Source of the DNA: Spirochaetota bacterium
GTDB taxonomy: Bacteria; Spirochaetota; UBA4802; UBA5550
Length of the DNA: 51,906 nt
Direction of reading: 5' to 3'
Assembly (NCBI GenBank): GCA_016929135.1
Contig: JAFGJK010000120.1
Span: forward strand, 1-51,906
Each line of letters starts with the position of its first letter. The stretch's first letter is position 1. Below are positions 1 to 8,787 of this stretch, piece by piece. Under the pieces are notes generated by a model. The model searched no databases, had not been told where the DNA came from, and saw only the letters and a program-made list of their open reading frames with translations. Position numbers and translations under genes: made by a program.

Positions 1-1
1 G

Positions 2-808
2 CAGAGCTTCAGAACGGCCGGTCTGATGGATGCCGCCGGCGGATACTACCGGAATATCGGCAGCGATGCGGTAACGCTGGATTTCAATCCCCGGTATATG
101 CCGTCGGTGAGCGTTTCCAGGGAGGTGATGGAGGCCGATGTCTTCATCAGCCTTCCGAAGTTCAAGACCCACGGATTGACCGTGGTCACCGGCGCGATAA
201 AAAACAGTTACGGGATCCTCCCCGGTGCGCAGAAGGCGGCGCTGCACCGGGCGGCGGGGAGTCCCGAGCGTTTCCACGAGATGCTGGTTGAGGTATTCAT
301 GCTCCGTGTGCCCGACATGTTCATCGTCGATGCCGTGATCGGCATGGAGGGGAACGGGCCCGCCTCTCCCGATCTCAGGGATATCGGACTGATCCTAGCG
401 TCGGACAACGCGGTGGCCCTGGATGCCGTCATCGCCTTCATGATGGGGTGCGATCCCGGCAGGCTTCGTTTTTTGCAGGCGGCCCAGGAAGCGGGTCTGG
501 GGCGCGGCGACATTGATGCAACCGAGATCATCGGGGAGTTGAAACGGATTCCCCGCTTCAAGCTCCCTCCCCTGGGCGGTGAGGCGATCGCCGGCAACGA
601 GGGGATACAGGCGTTTCTCCACCAACGCACCGCGGTTCGGCCCCAGGCCGATCCCGCGATCTGCACCGGATGCGGCATCTGCGCCGACCAGTGCCCCGTA
701 TCGGCCCTCTCAATGGATGACACCATACCGAGGGTGGACGCAGAGACCTGCATCGCCTGTTTCTGCTGCCAGGAGATGTGCCCCCAGAAGGCAATCACCC
801 TGCGCTGA
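2..808 (+). CDS. DUF362-type iron-sulfur protein (5' truncated by window edge)
   Basis: The reading frame is open from base 2 and the first in-frame Met (26) lies inside conserved-looking sequence, so the true start is upstream of the window. The visible 268 residues carry a DUF362-like domain (FKTHGLTVVTGAIKNSYG, then LDAVIAFMMGCDP) followed by a C-terminal ferredoxin domain with two CxxCxxCxxxCP clusters (CTGCGICADQCP and CIACFCCQEMCP), enough for two [4Fe-4S] centres. Proteins of this family are usually annotated as uncharacterised iron-sulfur proteins; a redox role is inferred from the clusters and no substrate is known. It ends 32 bp from the convergent methyltransferase. The family assignment is solid, the function is not. 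Confidence 0.85.
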   Translation, partial: QSFRTAGLMDAAGGYYRNIGSDAVTLDFNPRYMPSVSVSREVMEADVFISLPKFKTHGLTVVTGAIKNSYGILPGAQKAALHRAAGSPERFHEMLVEVFMLRVPDMFIVDAVIGMEGNGPASPDLRDIGLILASDNAVALDAVIAFMMGCDPGRLRFLQAAQEAGLGRGDIDATEIIGELKRIPRFKLPPLGGEAIAGNEGIQAFLHQRTAVRPQADPAICTGCGICADQCPVSALSMDDTIPRVDAETCIACFCCQEMCPQKAITLR

Positions 809-840
809 CGCCGCGAGGCCCGGGCGGCTGCAGGTCCACT

Positions 841-1680
841 CTAGCGATCCCTCTTGCAGTCAACGGTGCAGAAGGGGACCTCCATGGTAAAGGCGCCCTC
901 CCTTTCAAGGGTCGCCTCAATCGCCAGTTCTATGGCGGGGAATACGGTTCCCTGCAGGCCCTCAGGCACGAGCCCCCTCCATCCCGGCAGAAATGCCAGG
1001 TTCATTGCAAAATGGCTGAAGACAGCCTCCGCCTCGGCGAAGCGATACCGGAATTCCCGTTCCTCTGCCGAAACGACGGAGAAGCCGTTCTGGCCCGCCA
1101 GGGCGAGGAATCTCTCTACGGGGGGGCGCTTCGAACGGATATGGCGATCCAGGTGGCCGATCCTGTCGGAAAGGCCGTACCCCTCCAGGACGCTCCGAAA
1201 GATATCGTAAAAGGCCCCGAAGGTGGCATCTGTGTTGAAGGTGAATACGAGCTGCGCCCCCGGCTTCGACACCCTCCGGCATTCCCCGAAGGCCAGAGAC
1301 AGGTCCTGCACGTTGTTCAGGCCGTTGTTGGACACCACAAGATCGAAGCGATCGTTCTCGAAGGGCAGGTTCTCGGCCAGCCCTTTTGAAACCGACGCAT
1401 TGGCGATACCGTAGAGCCGCAGCTTCAGCCGCACCCGCTCCAGTGCGGCATCCCAGGGATCGAGGCCGTAGACCCGCGATGACGCTCCCAGGCGCATGGC
1501 CAGTTCCGTCAGGGGGAATCCCAGGCCGCATCCGATATCCAGGACCGTCAGGCGCTTCCGGTAGTTGATCCTATCCAGAATCGCCAGGCCGAAGGGCGCG
1601 GACCAGAGCGGCACATCATCGATGACCGACACCAATTCCGGGTTTTCCAGATCGTGATGCATCGACAGGTACGAGGTCAT
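841..1680 (-). CDS. class I SAM-dependent methyltransferase
   Basis: This 279-residue protein has the class I methyltransferase fold signature: motif I VLDIGCGLGFP at about residues 46-56, an acidic residue after beta-2 (YGLDPWD), and a motif IV-like FDLVVSNNGLNNV. This is the Methyltransf_11/UbiE-like arrangement. The C-terminal 100 residues are specific to this protein and probably form the substrate pocket. No signal peptide is visible, so it should be cytoplasmic. The start at 1680 has a good GGAGG ribosome-binding site seven bases upstream. It stands alone, facing the upstream iron-sulfur gene and separated by about 127 bp from the next leftward gene. The substrate cannot be told from sequence. 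Confidence 0.85.
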   Translation of the reverse strand: MTSYLSMHHDLENPELVSVIDDVPLWSAPFGLAILDRINYRKRLTVLDIGCGLGFPLTELAMRLGASSRVYGLDPWDAALERVRLKLRLYGIANASVSKGLAENLPFENDRFDLVVSNNGLNNVQDLSLAFGECRRVSKPGAQLVFTFNTDATFGAFYDIFRSVLEGYGLSDRIGHLDRHIRSKRPPVERFLALAGQNGFSVVSAEEREFRYRFAEAEAVFSHFAMNLAFLPGWRGLVPEGLQGTVFPAIELAIEATLEREGAFTMEVPFCTVDCKRDR

Positions 1681-1807
1681 AGGGATTCCTCCAGATCTGA
1701 CGGGTCAGACGCCATGAGGCGGCGGCCGATGATGCCGCAACGCCGGGGGGCGAATCGGCGAGAGCAGTGAACGCTGCGCCTCCCCTTCGCGCCCGGAAGG
1801 CGGACGG

Positions 1808-2914
1808 TCAGTGCCGGTAGGTCTCCCGCAGCACCGTGTCTACCATGAACCTGTTGAATTGTTCCGGCTCCTCGAAGTTCGGCATATGGCCCGAGTGTTC
1901 AAACCAGACGAGCCGCTTCCTCGGCGCCCTGAGGATTCTGTAATAATCCGCGGTCAGCTCGAAGGGGACGTTGTAGTCGTGCCTGCCGGTGACAAGGTAC
2001 ACCGGCACCTCCAGCGCCGGGGCGCTCTTCCGGAAATCCCCGGCCTCCAGTAGCTGCGGCCACATCGTTCGCAGGGAGAATATGCTTCCCATGAAAAACG
2101 GGAGAAACTCGAAAATGGTGAACTCCGGCGACCGCTCCACCAGAAACAGGCTCTCCATCCCCTCTTTTCCGTACATGACCCCGCCGAACTTGCCCAGCCA
2201 TTTTCTCTGGGTGAAAACGTCGGACATCCATCCGTCCCTCCTGCTGGGGTAATCCTTGATGGCGGAAAGCTCCCGCAATGCCTGGCGGTTCCTGGACTCC
2301 CGGGCCTTGTCCAGGACAAAGCGCAGGCCGATCCTCTCCCCGTCAATCATGGAGACCACCTGCCCGATGCCGACATAGGCGTAGAACCGTTCGGGGTGCT
2401 CGCGGGCCAGACGCAGTCCCAGATAGCTCCCCCAGGAATGGCCCACGAGGTATATCCTGTCCCTGTGAAAACGCCGCCTGAGGATCTCCACCAGCTCCCC
2501 GGCGTCCCCTATGAACCTGTCCACCGTCATGGATTCGCTGTCGATGCAGGGGGAATAGGATTTGCTGGTCCCCCTCTGATCCCACAGCACCACGACGAAA
2601 TGATCCTCCAGGGCGGAGTTGAAATGCCGGACCAGGGAAAGCTCGGAGGATCCGGGCCCGCCGTGGAGGAACAAAAGGACGGGATTATCGACGCTCCTCC
2701 CGCGGATCAGTACCGTCTGTTCATATCCCCCCAGCGCAATCCTCTCAAGGCTGGCAATGCTGCGGGGGAGCACCCTTCCGGCAGCATCGGTAAACTGCGG
2801 GGTGCTCCCGGTCCATCGGCTGACGACCACGCCGACGCACAGAACAGCGGCGATGGCGGCCACCAGAAGAGCGAAAACAAGCAGCGATCTGAAGAGCACT
2901 CTCCTTATCTTCAT
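1808..2914 (-). CDS. membrane-anchored alpha/beta hydrolase (proline iminopeptidase-like)
   Basis: The 368-residue protein starts with basic residues and a hydrophobic segment (about 8-32) that should be a signal anchor placing the enzyme on the periplasmic side. The rest is an alpha/beta hydrolase: HGGPG oxyanion motif (84-88), nucleophile elbow GHSWGS with Ser160, an acid in GRHDYNVP (Asp313) and His343 in SGHMPNF. HGGPG plus WDQRGTSKS is typical of the proline iminopeptidase (S33) group, which also contains esterases and epoxide hydrolases, so peptidase activity is possible but not shown. It is followed 67 bp later by the FAH-family gene on the same strand, reading from that gene into this one. 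Confidence 0.82.
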   Translation of the reverse strand: MKIRRVLFRSLLVFALLVAAIAAVLCVGVVVSRWTGSTPQFTDAAGRVLPRSIASLERIALGGYEQTVLIRGRSVDNPVLLFLHGGPGSSELSLVRHFNSALEDHFVVVLWDQRGTSKSYSPCIDSESMTVDRFIGDAGELVEILRRRFHRDRIYLVGHSWGSYLGLRLAREHPERFYAYVGIGQVVSMIDGERIGLRFVLDKARESRNRQALRELSAIKDYPSRRDGWMSDVFTQRKWLGKFGGVMYGKEGMESLFLVERSPEFTIFEFLPFFMGSIFSLRTMWPQLLEAGDFRKSAPALEVPVYLVTGRHDYNVPFELTADYYRILRAPRKRLVWFEHSGHMPNFEEPEQFNRFMVDTVLRETYRH

Positions 2915-2981
2915 GGTCAGCCCTCCTCCCCCCTTTTATACTGTGACATGAAACACCGCCCAACAGCGACGGCATCGCCCC

Positions 2982-3698
2982 CTACTCGGCCACCACCGGG
3001 TTTCGCAGTATCCCGATCTTCTCGATCTCCACCTCGACGACATCGCCGTGCGAAATCGGGCCCACGCCGGAGGGGGTTCCGGTGGCGATGAGGTCGCCCT
3101 CCTCCAGGGTGAAATTCTTCGACACGAAGGAGAGTATCTCCGGTATGGAGAATATCATCCGGTCCGTATTGCTCTCCTGCACCACCCGCCCATTGAGGAG
3201 GCACCGGATCATGAGATTCTGCGGATCGCCGATATCCTCCGTTTTGACGATGCAGGGACCCACGGGGCCGAAGGTGTCGAAAGACTTCCCGCGAAACCAG
3301 CCGGACCTGTCGGAATTCTGTATGTTCCGCTGGCTGACGTCGTTCATGCAGGTGAATCCGAGAATGTGATCCAGGGCATGGCGCTCCGGAACGTTCTTGC
3401 ATCTCCCCCTCACGATGAAGGCCAGCTCCGCCTCGTAGTCGGTACGCACCTCGTCAAACCCGTACTCCCCGAGTAGTGCGGGGATGACGATGGGCTCGCC
3501 ATCCCCGACGAGCACGTTGGGTGTTTTCGGGAAGAGTATCGGCTCCCCCGGGACCTCGCCGGTGAAGCCCCGCACCCTCACGCTGGCGCTCTCCTTGATG
3601 TGATCGCGGTAATTCAGGCCCAGCGCCACGATCTTGGAGGGGCTAAGGGTGTACGACGCGCTGCTGTGTTTGATGGGGAGCGTTATACTCATGGGCAC
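2982..3698 (-). CDS. fumarylacetoacetate hydrolase (FAH) family protein
   Basis: This 238-residue protein is a single-domain FAH-family enzyme. Typical blocks are KIVALGLNYRDHIKES near the N-terminus, the metal-binding E-x-E in DYEAELAF (Glu89, Glu91), the Asp in CMNDVSQRN (Asp120) and the C-terminal GDLIATGTPSGVGP. The family cleaves or isomerises C-C bonds in beta-diketo acids (2-hydroxyhepta-2,4-diene-1,7-dioate isomerase, acylpyruvase, oxaloacetate decarboxylase). Which reaction applies is not visible. No aromatic-degradation genes are nearby, so a general acylpyruvase or oxaloacetate decarboxylase role is at least as likely. An alternative start is Met3. The gene is 42 bp downstream of the GH78-like gene and may be co-transcribed. 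Confidence 0.85.
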   Translation of the reverse strand: MPMSITLPIKHSSASYTLSPSKIVALGLNYRDHIKESASVRVRGFTGEVPGEPILFPKTPNVLVGDGEPIVIPALLGEYGFDEVRTDYEAELAFIVRGRCKNVPERHALDHILGFTCMNDVSQRNIQNSDRSGWFRGKSFDTFGPVGPCIVKTEDIGDPQNLMIRCLLNGRVVQESNTDRMIFSIPEILSFVSKNFTLEEGDLIATGTPSGVGPISHGDVVEVEIEKIGILRNPVVAE

Positions 3699-3740
3699 TT
3701 CATCCCTCCGCTGAATCTGTATGCAATGCCGGATACGCCG

Positions 3741-6662
3741 TCAGTACCGCACCGTGATGCGATAGGATCCCGGGTGAAGGCCGATCCGGTAGTAGCCAAC
3801 CCTGTCCTGCACCACCGAGTCCACCCCCGGTCCGGCGACAAAACGGGAACCACGAAGGACCACCCTGCGGTTCACGGTGATGGTCTTCGCCGGCCGCCGC
3901 TCCCCGTTGAACCTGTGGAGGTAGACGCCCGCTCTGGTCCCCCCGGGCACGACGATGGACAATCGATAGACGGAGGTATCGTCCCTGACGGAAAGACGTA
4001 TATCGCCCCGCACCGTGCGCATAGAGGCATCCACGGAGGTGAGGCCCCCCTCCCGCGGGAGCACCCGGAACTCCCTGAATCCCGGCCGCACCGGCATGAT
4101 CCCGGCGATATACCCCGAGAGAACGATCAGGCCTCCCCCGGCCCATGAATGGTTGTTGGTCCCTCCGCCGTAGACGCTGCTTCCGATATCCCATCCCTCC
4201 CAGAGAGTGCTGTAACTGCTCGCTACCATTTTATGATATCGCTCCTTCAGCCTGGCGAGCCCCTCATCGGCATATCCCATGGCAACCAGCGCCTCGATCA
4301 CGTATTTCTCCATATAGGGGCTTGCGAACCTGCTGCTGACAAGGATTTTTTTCAGACGGGGGTATTTTTCAGGCGAGGCGAGCCCGGAGGTCACCGCCAG
4401 GGCATTCACCCTGTCGTCGGTGACGCCGGTGTACCCCGGGGACCGGTACCCGCTGTCGGTCCAGTAACGTCTCTGAAACGCGTTCCTGAAGGATGCCATT
4501 CTCTTTTCATAGGAGCCGGCATCTTTTTCACGGCCCAGCGCGGCCGCCATCTCATTCATCCCCATAAGGGCGAGATAGTACCACTCATCGGTGAATGCCT
4601 CGACATCGATGTTGCTCCCCCAGTCCGCCCAGTTCCAATCCCCTGGCCGGGGGATGACGAGCCCGCTCTCACGGGTCTTCCAAAGCGACAGATACCTCCT
4701 CGCATGGGGGTACGCCCTTCGCACCGTTTCCCTGTCGCCGCTGTACAGGTAGTAGGTCCAGAATCCGTAATGCCCGATGGCCGCCAGCATCTGTATGGGC
4801 AGCTCGTTGAACCAGTTCCCCGAGGGGATGGGCGCATAGAGGGTGCCGTCGCTCTTGCGCCAGTCCACCAGTTCGTCGATCGCCTTTTTCATGAGGGCGT
4901 GGCTGCGGACATCCAGCGCGTAAAATGCTTGGGGGATGTCCAGCACGATATCACCACCCCACCACTGCGCCCTCTCCCTGTCCGGGCAGTCCATGAAGGA
5001 ATCCCGCATGCAGAGGTAGAGCGTTCTGGCCGATTTCTTCCAGAGGGCGTTCAGAAAATCATCGTTGCAATGAAAGCTGCCGGCAAAGCTGGTGTCGTAT
5101 CCCGATTCCCTGTACCTCAGGTCAATGACCCTGACCCCGGGGGGGAGTGTGTACCGCACCCTGTGCCCGTTCATCCAGGAAGGGAACTCGAATGACTGCG
5201 CCCCCTCACTCGTACGGTACTCCATCCTGACGGAATAGGCGCCGCCCCCCTCATAGTTGTCGGTCTGTATCCCGATCGTCAGCCCCTCTGGCGAATCGAC
5301 CGCCAGATAGGGGGAAACTTGCGCATTGTAGGGGAGGCCGCACTGGATCACGCGATTCCCGCCGGTGTCGCGGGATACCGTCTGATATTCGTAGCGGCGC
5401 AGCCTGCCCGCTTTCCACAGCGGGATGGGCCGCTTCACCAGCCGGTGAAAGGGGGGCACGGGGGGCCTCCCGAGGACCTGTGCATCGCCCCACCCCGAAT
5501 CATCAAAATCGAGCCCGGTCCACTGCGGCATATCGCGACGCGCGTCAAAGGCGATATTCGCCTCCGGGAGCCGATAGTTGGGGATCGGCGCTCCGGTGGT
5601 ATAGAAGGCGGGATGAACACGCACCTTCCATGAACCGTCGCTGATGACTCCCCCCCCATTATGACCGCATTCAAATATGAGCGCAGCGGTGCCGCTGTCA
5701 TTATGCGAAAAGCCCTCCTTCCCGAAAAACCAGAGGAGCACCGCGATCACGTTCTCGCCCTTCCGCAGGCGCCCCGACAGATCGACCTCGTCGTAATAGG
5801 TGTCATGGGGGTTCGGTCCCCTCTTCAGCCCCCCCTCCCGCACCACCGGCACTCCGTTTATCCAGAGCCAGTACCTCGAATCTGCGCCGATTTTCGCGAT
5901 GAGCCGCCGGGGCACCTCCTCCAGCACCACCCTCTTCCTGAAGCAGACCCACATGTTCTCCCGGTATTTGAACAGGCGGGGGCACAGGGTGTCCAGAGGC
6001 GTGCGGTCCGGGACCGTAATCCAGCCGGCGCGCCACCCCTCATCCCCGGCGGAGCGGCGTGGCGGCCACCGGTTCAGGTCCGAGGAGCGGGACCAGAGGC
6101 CGGCAGCGACAAAGGCGATGCAGAGTACAGCGGCGAGTATCCGGTTCGGATAAAAAATTGCGTCGCTCTGCACGGTTACGGATTCATGCCTTCTGGACAC
6201 CCGGTGGAAAGCCAGCAGCAGGATGCTGACAATCAGGAAGAAGAGTGAAAAATGGACGCATATCCCCGTACAGGATATTATGGACGGGATGCTCGTTGCC
6301 CCCTCCGATATCAGCACATAGAGCAGGACGCCCCAGACGAGAGAGGCCACAACGGAGATTGCCCGCAAAACCGGACTGATTCTCACCGGTTCCCTCTCAG
6401 ACCGCCTGCCGCAATGGATGACCACATCGATCGCATGCAGGGCGGCAAGGAGGCATGTCACCGCAAACAGGATGATGACATAGTCCGCATGAATCCCGGT
6501 TATATCCACGATAAAGCCGTTGATTTCATACCACAGCGGCCTGATCAACAGCGTGAAGTGCAGGAACCCGGAATAAAAAATCACGGAGAAGAGGCTGAAG
6601 GCGCTCCAGCTGATGCCGCCGAAATGCCGGCAGCCCGCTCCCTGTGGTCTTTCTCGATTCAT
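3741..6662 (-). CDS. GH78-like alpha-L-rhamnosidase with N-terminal membrane domain
   Basis: The 973-residue protein has two parts. Residues 20-190 hold about five hydrophobic segments, then a Trp/Arg-rich linker. From about residue 208 the architecture of GH78 rhamnosidases follows: a carbohydrate-binding-like beta domain (ADSRYWLWINGVPV), the (alpha/alpha)6 barrel with DCPDRERAQWWGGD (Glu563 and Asp571 align with the acid residues of known GH78 enzymes) and TLWEGW with Glu822, and a C-terminal beta domain (RPGFREFRVLP). The catalytic acids look intact. The expected reaction is hydrolysis of terminal alpha-L-rhamnose. Being fused to a multi-pass membrane domain is unusual for GH78. The start has a GGGAG ribosome-binding site, and a promoter-like sequence lies at 6730-6757. 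Confidence 0.85.
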   Translation of the reverse strand: MNRERPQGAGCRHFGGISWSAFSLFSVIFYSGFLHFTLLIRPLWYEINGFIVDITGIHADYVIILFAVTCLLAALHAIDVVIHCGRRSEREPVRISPVLRAISVVASLVWGVLLYVLISEGATSIPSIISCTGICVHFSLFFLIVSILLLAFHRVSRRHESVTVQSDAIFYPNRILAAVLCIAFVAAGLWSRSSDLNRWPPRRSAGDEGWRAGWITVPDRTPLDTLCPRLFKYRENMWVCFRKRVVLEEVPRRLIAKIGADSRYWLWINGVPVVREGGLKRGPNPHDTYYDEVDLSGRLRKGENVIAVLLWFFGKEGFSHNDSGTAALIFECGHNGGGVISDGSWKVRVHPAFYTTGAPIPNYRLPEANIAFDARRDMPQWTGLDFDDSGWGDAQVLGRPPVPPFHRLVKRPIPLWKAGRLRRYEYQTVSRDTGGNRVIQCGLPYNAQVSPYLAVDSPEGLTIGIQTDNYEGGGAYSVRMEYRTSEGAQSFEFPSWMNGHRVRYTLPPGVRVIDLRYRESGYDTSFAGSFHCNDDFLNALWKKSARTLYLCMRDSFMDCPDRERAQWWGGDIVLDIPQAFYALDVRSHALMKKAIDELVDWRKSDGTLYAPIPSGNWFNELPIQMLAAIGHYGFWTYYLYSGDRETVRRAYPHARRYLSLWKTRESGLVIPRPGDWNWADWGSNIDVEAFTDEWYYLALMGMNEMAAALGREKDAGSYEKRMASFRNAFQRRYWTDSGYRSPGYTGVTDDRVNALAVTSGLASPEKYPRLKKILVSSRFASPYMEKYVIEALVAMGYADEGLARLKERYHKMVASSYSTLWEGWDIGSSVYGGGTNNHSWAGGGLIVLSGYIAGIMPVRPGFREFRVLPREGGLTSVDASMRTVRGDIRLSVRDDTSVYRLSIVVPGGTRAGVYLHRFNGERRPAKTITVNRRVVLRGSRFVAGPGVDSVVQDRVGYYRIGLHPGSYRITVRY

Positions 6663-7040
6663 CTATTCTCCCGCAATGCTCTCCTTCATGATTTCCGCTA
6701 TCGCAGTATGCCGTGAACTCACCCTCTGTACTATCACAGGTTCCACGGAACGGTCAATGAAATTACTGGATGGAGTGCTCGGGATGATGGAGACGATCGC
6801 CCCCCAGGACATGCCCCACCGCGGCACACTGCGCCGGGCTGGCTTCTATAAAAAATTATTTTTACTTTGACATACAAAAAGCCCTCTGTCACCGTGCATT
6901 TTCAGTATCAATAATCCCGGTTCATGACTACATTGGAATCATAGTGTAGCGGAGAAAAGGGGTCAGGACCCCGGTGAAGCGACCAAACAGCGATATTTGT
7001 ATAATGACGAGGGGGCCAGAGCTCCCGATGCCAGAAAAGA
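6663..7040. other. divergent intergenic region between GH78-like gene and acyl-synthesis operon
   Basis: This 378 bp gap separates two divergent genes and should hold both promoters. The leftward one is listed separately. For the rightward operon the best candidate is a perfect -10 (TATAAT, 7000-7005), 35 bp before the ketosynthase start, without a good -35. A TTGACA at 6867-6872 has no matching -10 at normal spacing. The region is AT-richer around 6850-6950. No gene is recognised in it. Confidence 0.5.
6730..6757 (-). promoter_or_regulatory. sigma-70-like promoter for GH78-like gene
   Basis: On the minus strand TTGACC (6752-6757) and GATAGT (6730-6735) are separated by 16 bp, 68 bp upstream of the start codon at 6662. 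Both boxes are four- or five-of-six matches, so this is a reasonable but unproven call. Confidence 0.4.
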
Positions 7041-8306
7041 ATGAGAGCACCTTTAAATAGAAGAGTATACGTCGTAGGGTACGGCGCCGCCACTCCCCTG
7101 GGGAGGACCTTCCCCCTCACCTGGGAGCGTGCGGTGAAGGGAGAGACCGGCTTCGTGAAGGTGACCCGGTGTCACGTCCACTCCGCCTGCAACGTTGTGG
7201 GTGAGATCCCCGGCTGGAACCCCCTGGATCTCGATTTCGTCGACGAGAAAGAGGCCTACAACTGGAACGCCCAGTTCGTGATACTCACCATGGCGGTGAT
7301 CAACGAGGCGCTGGAGCATGCGGGGCTTGCGATGGACGATGAAACAGGACCCCGCACCGCCTGCCTGGTCGGATCGGCGCTGAACGGCTCCGACGCCTAC
7401 CGCGTCGCCATGGACAACTACCTGAACCGCGGGCCTCTGAAGGTGAGCCCCTACCTGCTGCCGAACCTCTGCGCCAACCTCCCCTCGGGAAAGGCCGGCA
7501 TGCTCCTGGGATTCACCGGCCCGATTTTTTCCCCCCAGGGGGCCTGCGCCTCCGGAAACCACGCCATCGGCATCGGAGCCCGCATGATCCGCGACGGCGA
7601 CATCGATTTCGCCATCGCCGGCGGGGTCGACACCTGCATCATCCCGGAGATAATCCACGGCTTTGAGAACATGAACGCCACGATAAAGATCAGGGAGGGG
7701 GACCGGGCCTTCAGCGATCCGGGCCAGGCCTCCCGCCCCTTCAGTGTGGACAGAAAGGGTTTCGTTCTCTCCGAGGGGGCAGGCGCCGTCGTCCTCGCCG
7801 CCGAGGAGATGCTGGGGCGGTACGGCCTGACGGCCAGGGCCGAGGTCCTGGGGATCGGCTGGACCTCGGACGCGCACCACTTCACCAGGCCCCACAAGCC
7901 GACGATACTCAGGGCAATGCGGGACGCCCTGGAGGACGCCGGCGTCTCCCCGCCGGACATTCAGTACGTGAACGCCCACGGCACCTCCACGCCGCCGGGG
8001 GACAGGACCGAGGTGGAATGCCTACGGGAGGTCTTCGGCAGGGACCTGGAGCGAATCCCCGTCTCATCCAACAAGTCGCAGATCGGCCACACCCTGGGGG
8101 CCGCGGCCGCCATCGAGGCGGCGCTGGCCATCGAGGGGATGCAGCAGGGGATACTCCTCCCCACGGCGAATCACATCCCAGACCCCGCGCTTTCCGATGT
8201 CGACGTGGTCCCGAACCGATCCCGGCGTCAGCCGCACGAGCTGATCCTCTCAGACGCCTTCGGATTCGGAGGCACCAACTGCTGCGTCGTCTTCCGCGGA
8301 GTGTAG
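7041..8306 (+). CDS. beta-ketoacyl-[ACP] synthase, FabF/KAS II-like
   Basis: This 421-residue ketosynthase has a complete Cys-His-His triad: Cys169 in PQGACASGN, His313 in NAHGTSTPPGD and His350 in KSQIGHTLGAA. The N-terminal RRVYVVGYGAATPLG and C-terminal DAFGFGGTN are also standard. It should catalyse decarboxylative Claisen condensation of malonyl-ACP with an acyl primer. The context (thioesterase, dehydratase-PPTase fusion, then PlsY, with convergent malonyltransferase and adenylating enzyme) argues for a specialised acyl or polyene chain rather than housekeeping fatty acid synthesis; no acyl carrier protein gene is in the window. It is the first gene of the operon, and the thioesterase starts one base after its stop codon. 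Confidence 0.92.
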   Translation: MRAPLNRRVYVVGYGAATPLGRTFPLTWERAVKGETGFVKVTRCHVHSACNVVGEIPGWNPLDLDFVDEKEAYNWNAQFVILTMAVINEALEHAGLAMDDETGPRTACLVGSALNGSDAYRVAMDNYLNRGPLKVSPYLLPNLCANLPSGKAGMLLGFTGPIFSPQGACASGNHAIGIGARMIRDGDIDFAIAGGVDTCIIPEIIHGFENMNATIKIREGDRAFSDPGQASRPFSVDRKGFVLSEGAGAVVLAAEEMLGRYGLTARAEVLGIGWTSDAHHFTRPHKPTILRAMRDALEDAGVSPPDIQYVNAHGTSTPPGDRTEVECLREVFGRDLERIPVSSNKSQIGHTLGAAAAIEAALAIEGMQQGILLPTANHIPDPALSDVDVVPNRSRRQPHELILSDAFGFGGTNCCVVFRGV

Positions 8307-8307
8307 C

Positions 8308-8787
8308 ATGAGGCCCAGGTCATTCAGGCCGGAAATCCACCGGGGTGATGAGCGATATGTCCGTGATACCGAGACCGGTCTGGTGTGGCACCGATGTTCC
8401 CACCGCACCCTCTACGCAGACACCGACAGGTCCGAGGTGGTGTACCATGCCAATTATCTCCGGTACTTCGAACTTGGCAGGGCCTCACTGATGCGCGACG
8501 CCGCCTATCCTTACCGGGAGATAGAACAGAGCGGCTACGTCTATCCCATAATTGACCTGGGCATACAGTTCTTCCGCTCACTCTATTACGACGACACCAT
8601 GTGGATTCACACCAGGCCGGCGGACCTGGAGCGGGTGAAGCTTACATTCGACTACCTCATCACCCACGCCGAGACCGGGCAGCTTATCTGCATCGGCCAC
8701 ACCAGACACTGCGCCCTGAACCTCTCCGGGCGGCCTGTCGCGGTGGACGAGAAGACGGTGCACTTATGGAAGACCTTCCCGTCATAG
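8308..8787 (+). CDS. hotdog acyl thioesterase (4HBT/YbgC-like)
   Basis: The 159-residue protein has a single hotdog domain with the 4-hydroxybenzoyl-CoA thioesterase signature around residues 37-60 (YADTDRSEVVYHANYLRYFE), where the Asp is the expected catalytic residue. The start has GGAG six bases upstream, within the end of the ketosynthase gene, which suggests translational coupling. Thioesterases of this type (ApeK in aryl-polyene clusters) release or edit acyl chains from ACP or CoA. It overlaps the next gene by 22 bp. The N-terminal 30 residues are an extension beyond the usual domain. Confidence 0.85.
   Translation: MRPRSFRPEIHRGDERYVRDTETGLVWHRCSHRTLYADTDRSEVVYHANYLRYFELGRASLMRDAAYPYREIEQSGYVYPIIDLGIQFFRSLYYDDTMWIHTRPADLERVKLTFDYLITHAETGQLICIGHTRHCALNLSGRPVAVDEKTVHLWKTFPS

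Noticed and set aside
8601..8765. Upstream extension of the DH-PPTase gene
   Set aside because: It is an out-of-frame reading of the thioesterase gene. The dehydratase begins naturally at ATG 8766.
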